A DNA stretch of 7,760 nucleotides, from contig JAJQBM010000144.1 of NCBI GenBank assembly GCA_021203285.1, forward strand, positions 1-7,760, read 5' to 3'. Below the pieces are notes generated by a model. It was not told the origin of the DNA and did not search any database. It saw only the letters and a program-made list of their open reading frames with translations. A program made the translations under genes and the position numbers. The DNA comes from Clostridiales bacterium (lineage in GTDB: Bacteria; Bacillota; Clostridia; Lachnospirales; Lachnospiraceae). Below are positions 7,720-7,760 of this stretch, one piece after another (the first letter of the stretch is position 1; every line of letters starts with the position of its first letter).

Positions 7720-7760
7720 CATTCTTTTTTTTTGAACCTTTACGGCAGATCATCCGTCCC

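Noticed and set aside
7734..7760. The 3' end of an upstream minus-strand gene
   Set aside because: Two frames could each be a tail, one stopping at TAA 7740-7742 and the other at TAA 7694-7696. The piece is too short to recognise or choose between.

Overview
This window is a compact, single-direction stretch of housekeeping genes from a low-complexity-free, roughly half-GC Gram-positive genome. Strong purine-rich Shine-Dalgarno sites, short intergenic gaps, a formate-tetrahydrofolate ligase, meso-diaminopimelate cell-wall genes and a clostridial-style FtsK/SpoIIIE suggest a member of the Clostridia, probably Lachnospiraceae or a relative. The family assignment is inference from gene content and style, not from a database search. 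All real genes lie on the minus strand, so transcription runs from high to low coordinates.

In order of transcription: a promoter-like element (7691-7719) precedes uppP (undecaprenyl-diphosphate phosphatase, 6756-7631). A 47-base gap holding a small perfect hairpin leads to ftsK/spoIIIE (DNA translocase, 4216-6708). A 91-base gap with a terminator-like hairpin (4169-4189) separates it from fhs (formate-tetrahydrofolate ligase, 2454-4124). After 24 bases comes a membrane-anchored zinc-ribbon/TPR/beta-sandwich protein gene. Its frame opens at 2429 and would run to 1260, but an in-frame amber codon interrupts it at 1614-1616. After 31 bases comes dapF (diaminopimelate epimerase, 395-1228), and after 22 bases the 5' part of a murE-like Mur ligase gene (16-372). 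That last frame breaks down in its final 45 bases, at its ATP-binding loop, right at the window edge.

Most of the genes share an envelope theme. UppP recycles the lipid carrier for peptidoglycan precursors, DapF makes meso-diaminopimelate, a MurE-type ligase would add it to the precursor, and FtsK clears DNA at the division septum. Fhs supplies one-carbon units and is the metabolic outlier.

I found no mobile element, CRISPR array, tRNA, rRNA or defence system, and nothing I would call an undescribed system. The points worth a second look are the amber codon within an otherwise intact beta-sandwich domain, the architecture of that unnamed envelope protein, and the degraded P-loop of the murE-like gene at the window edge.
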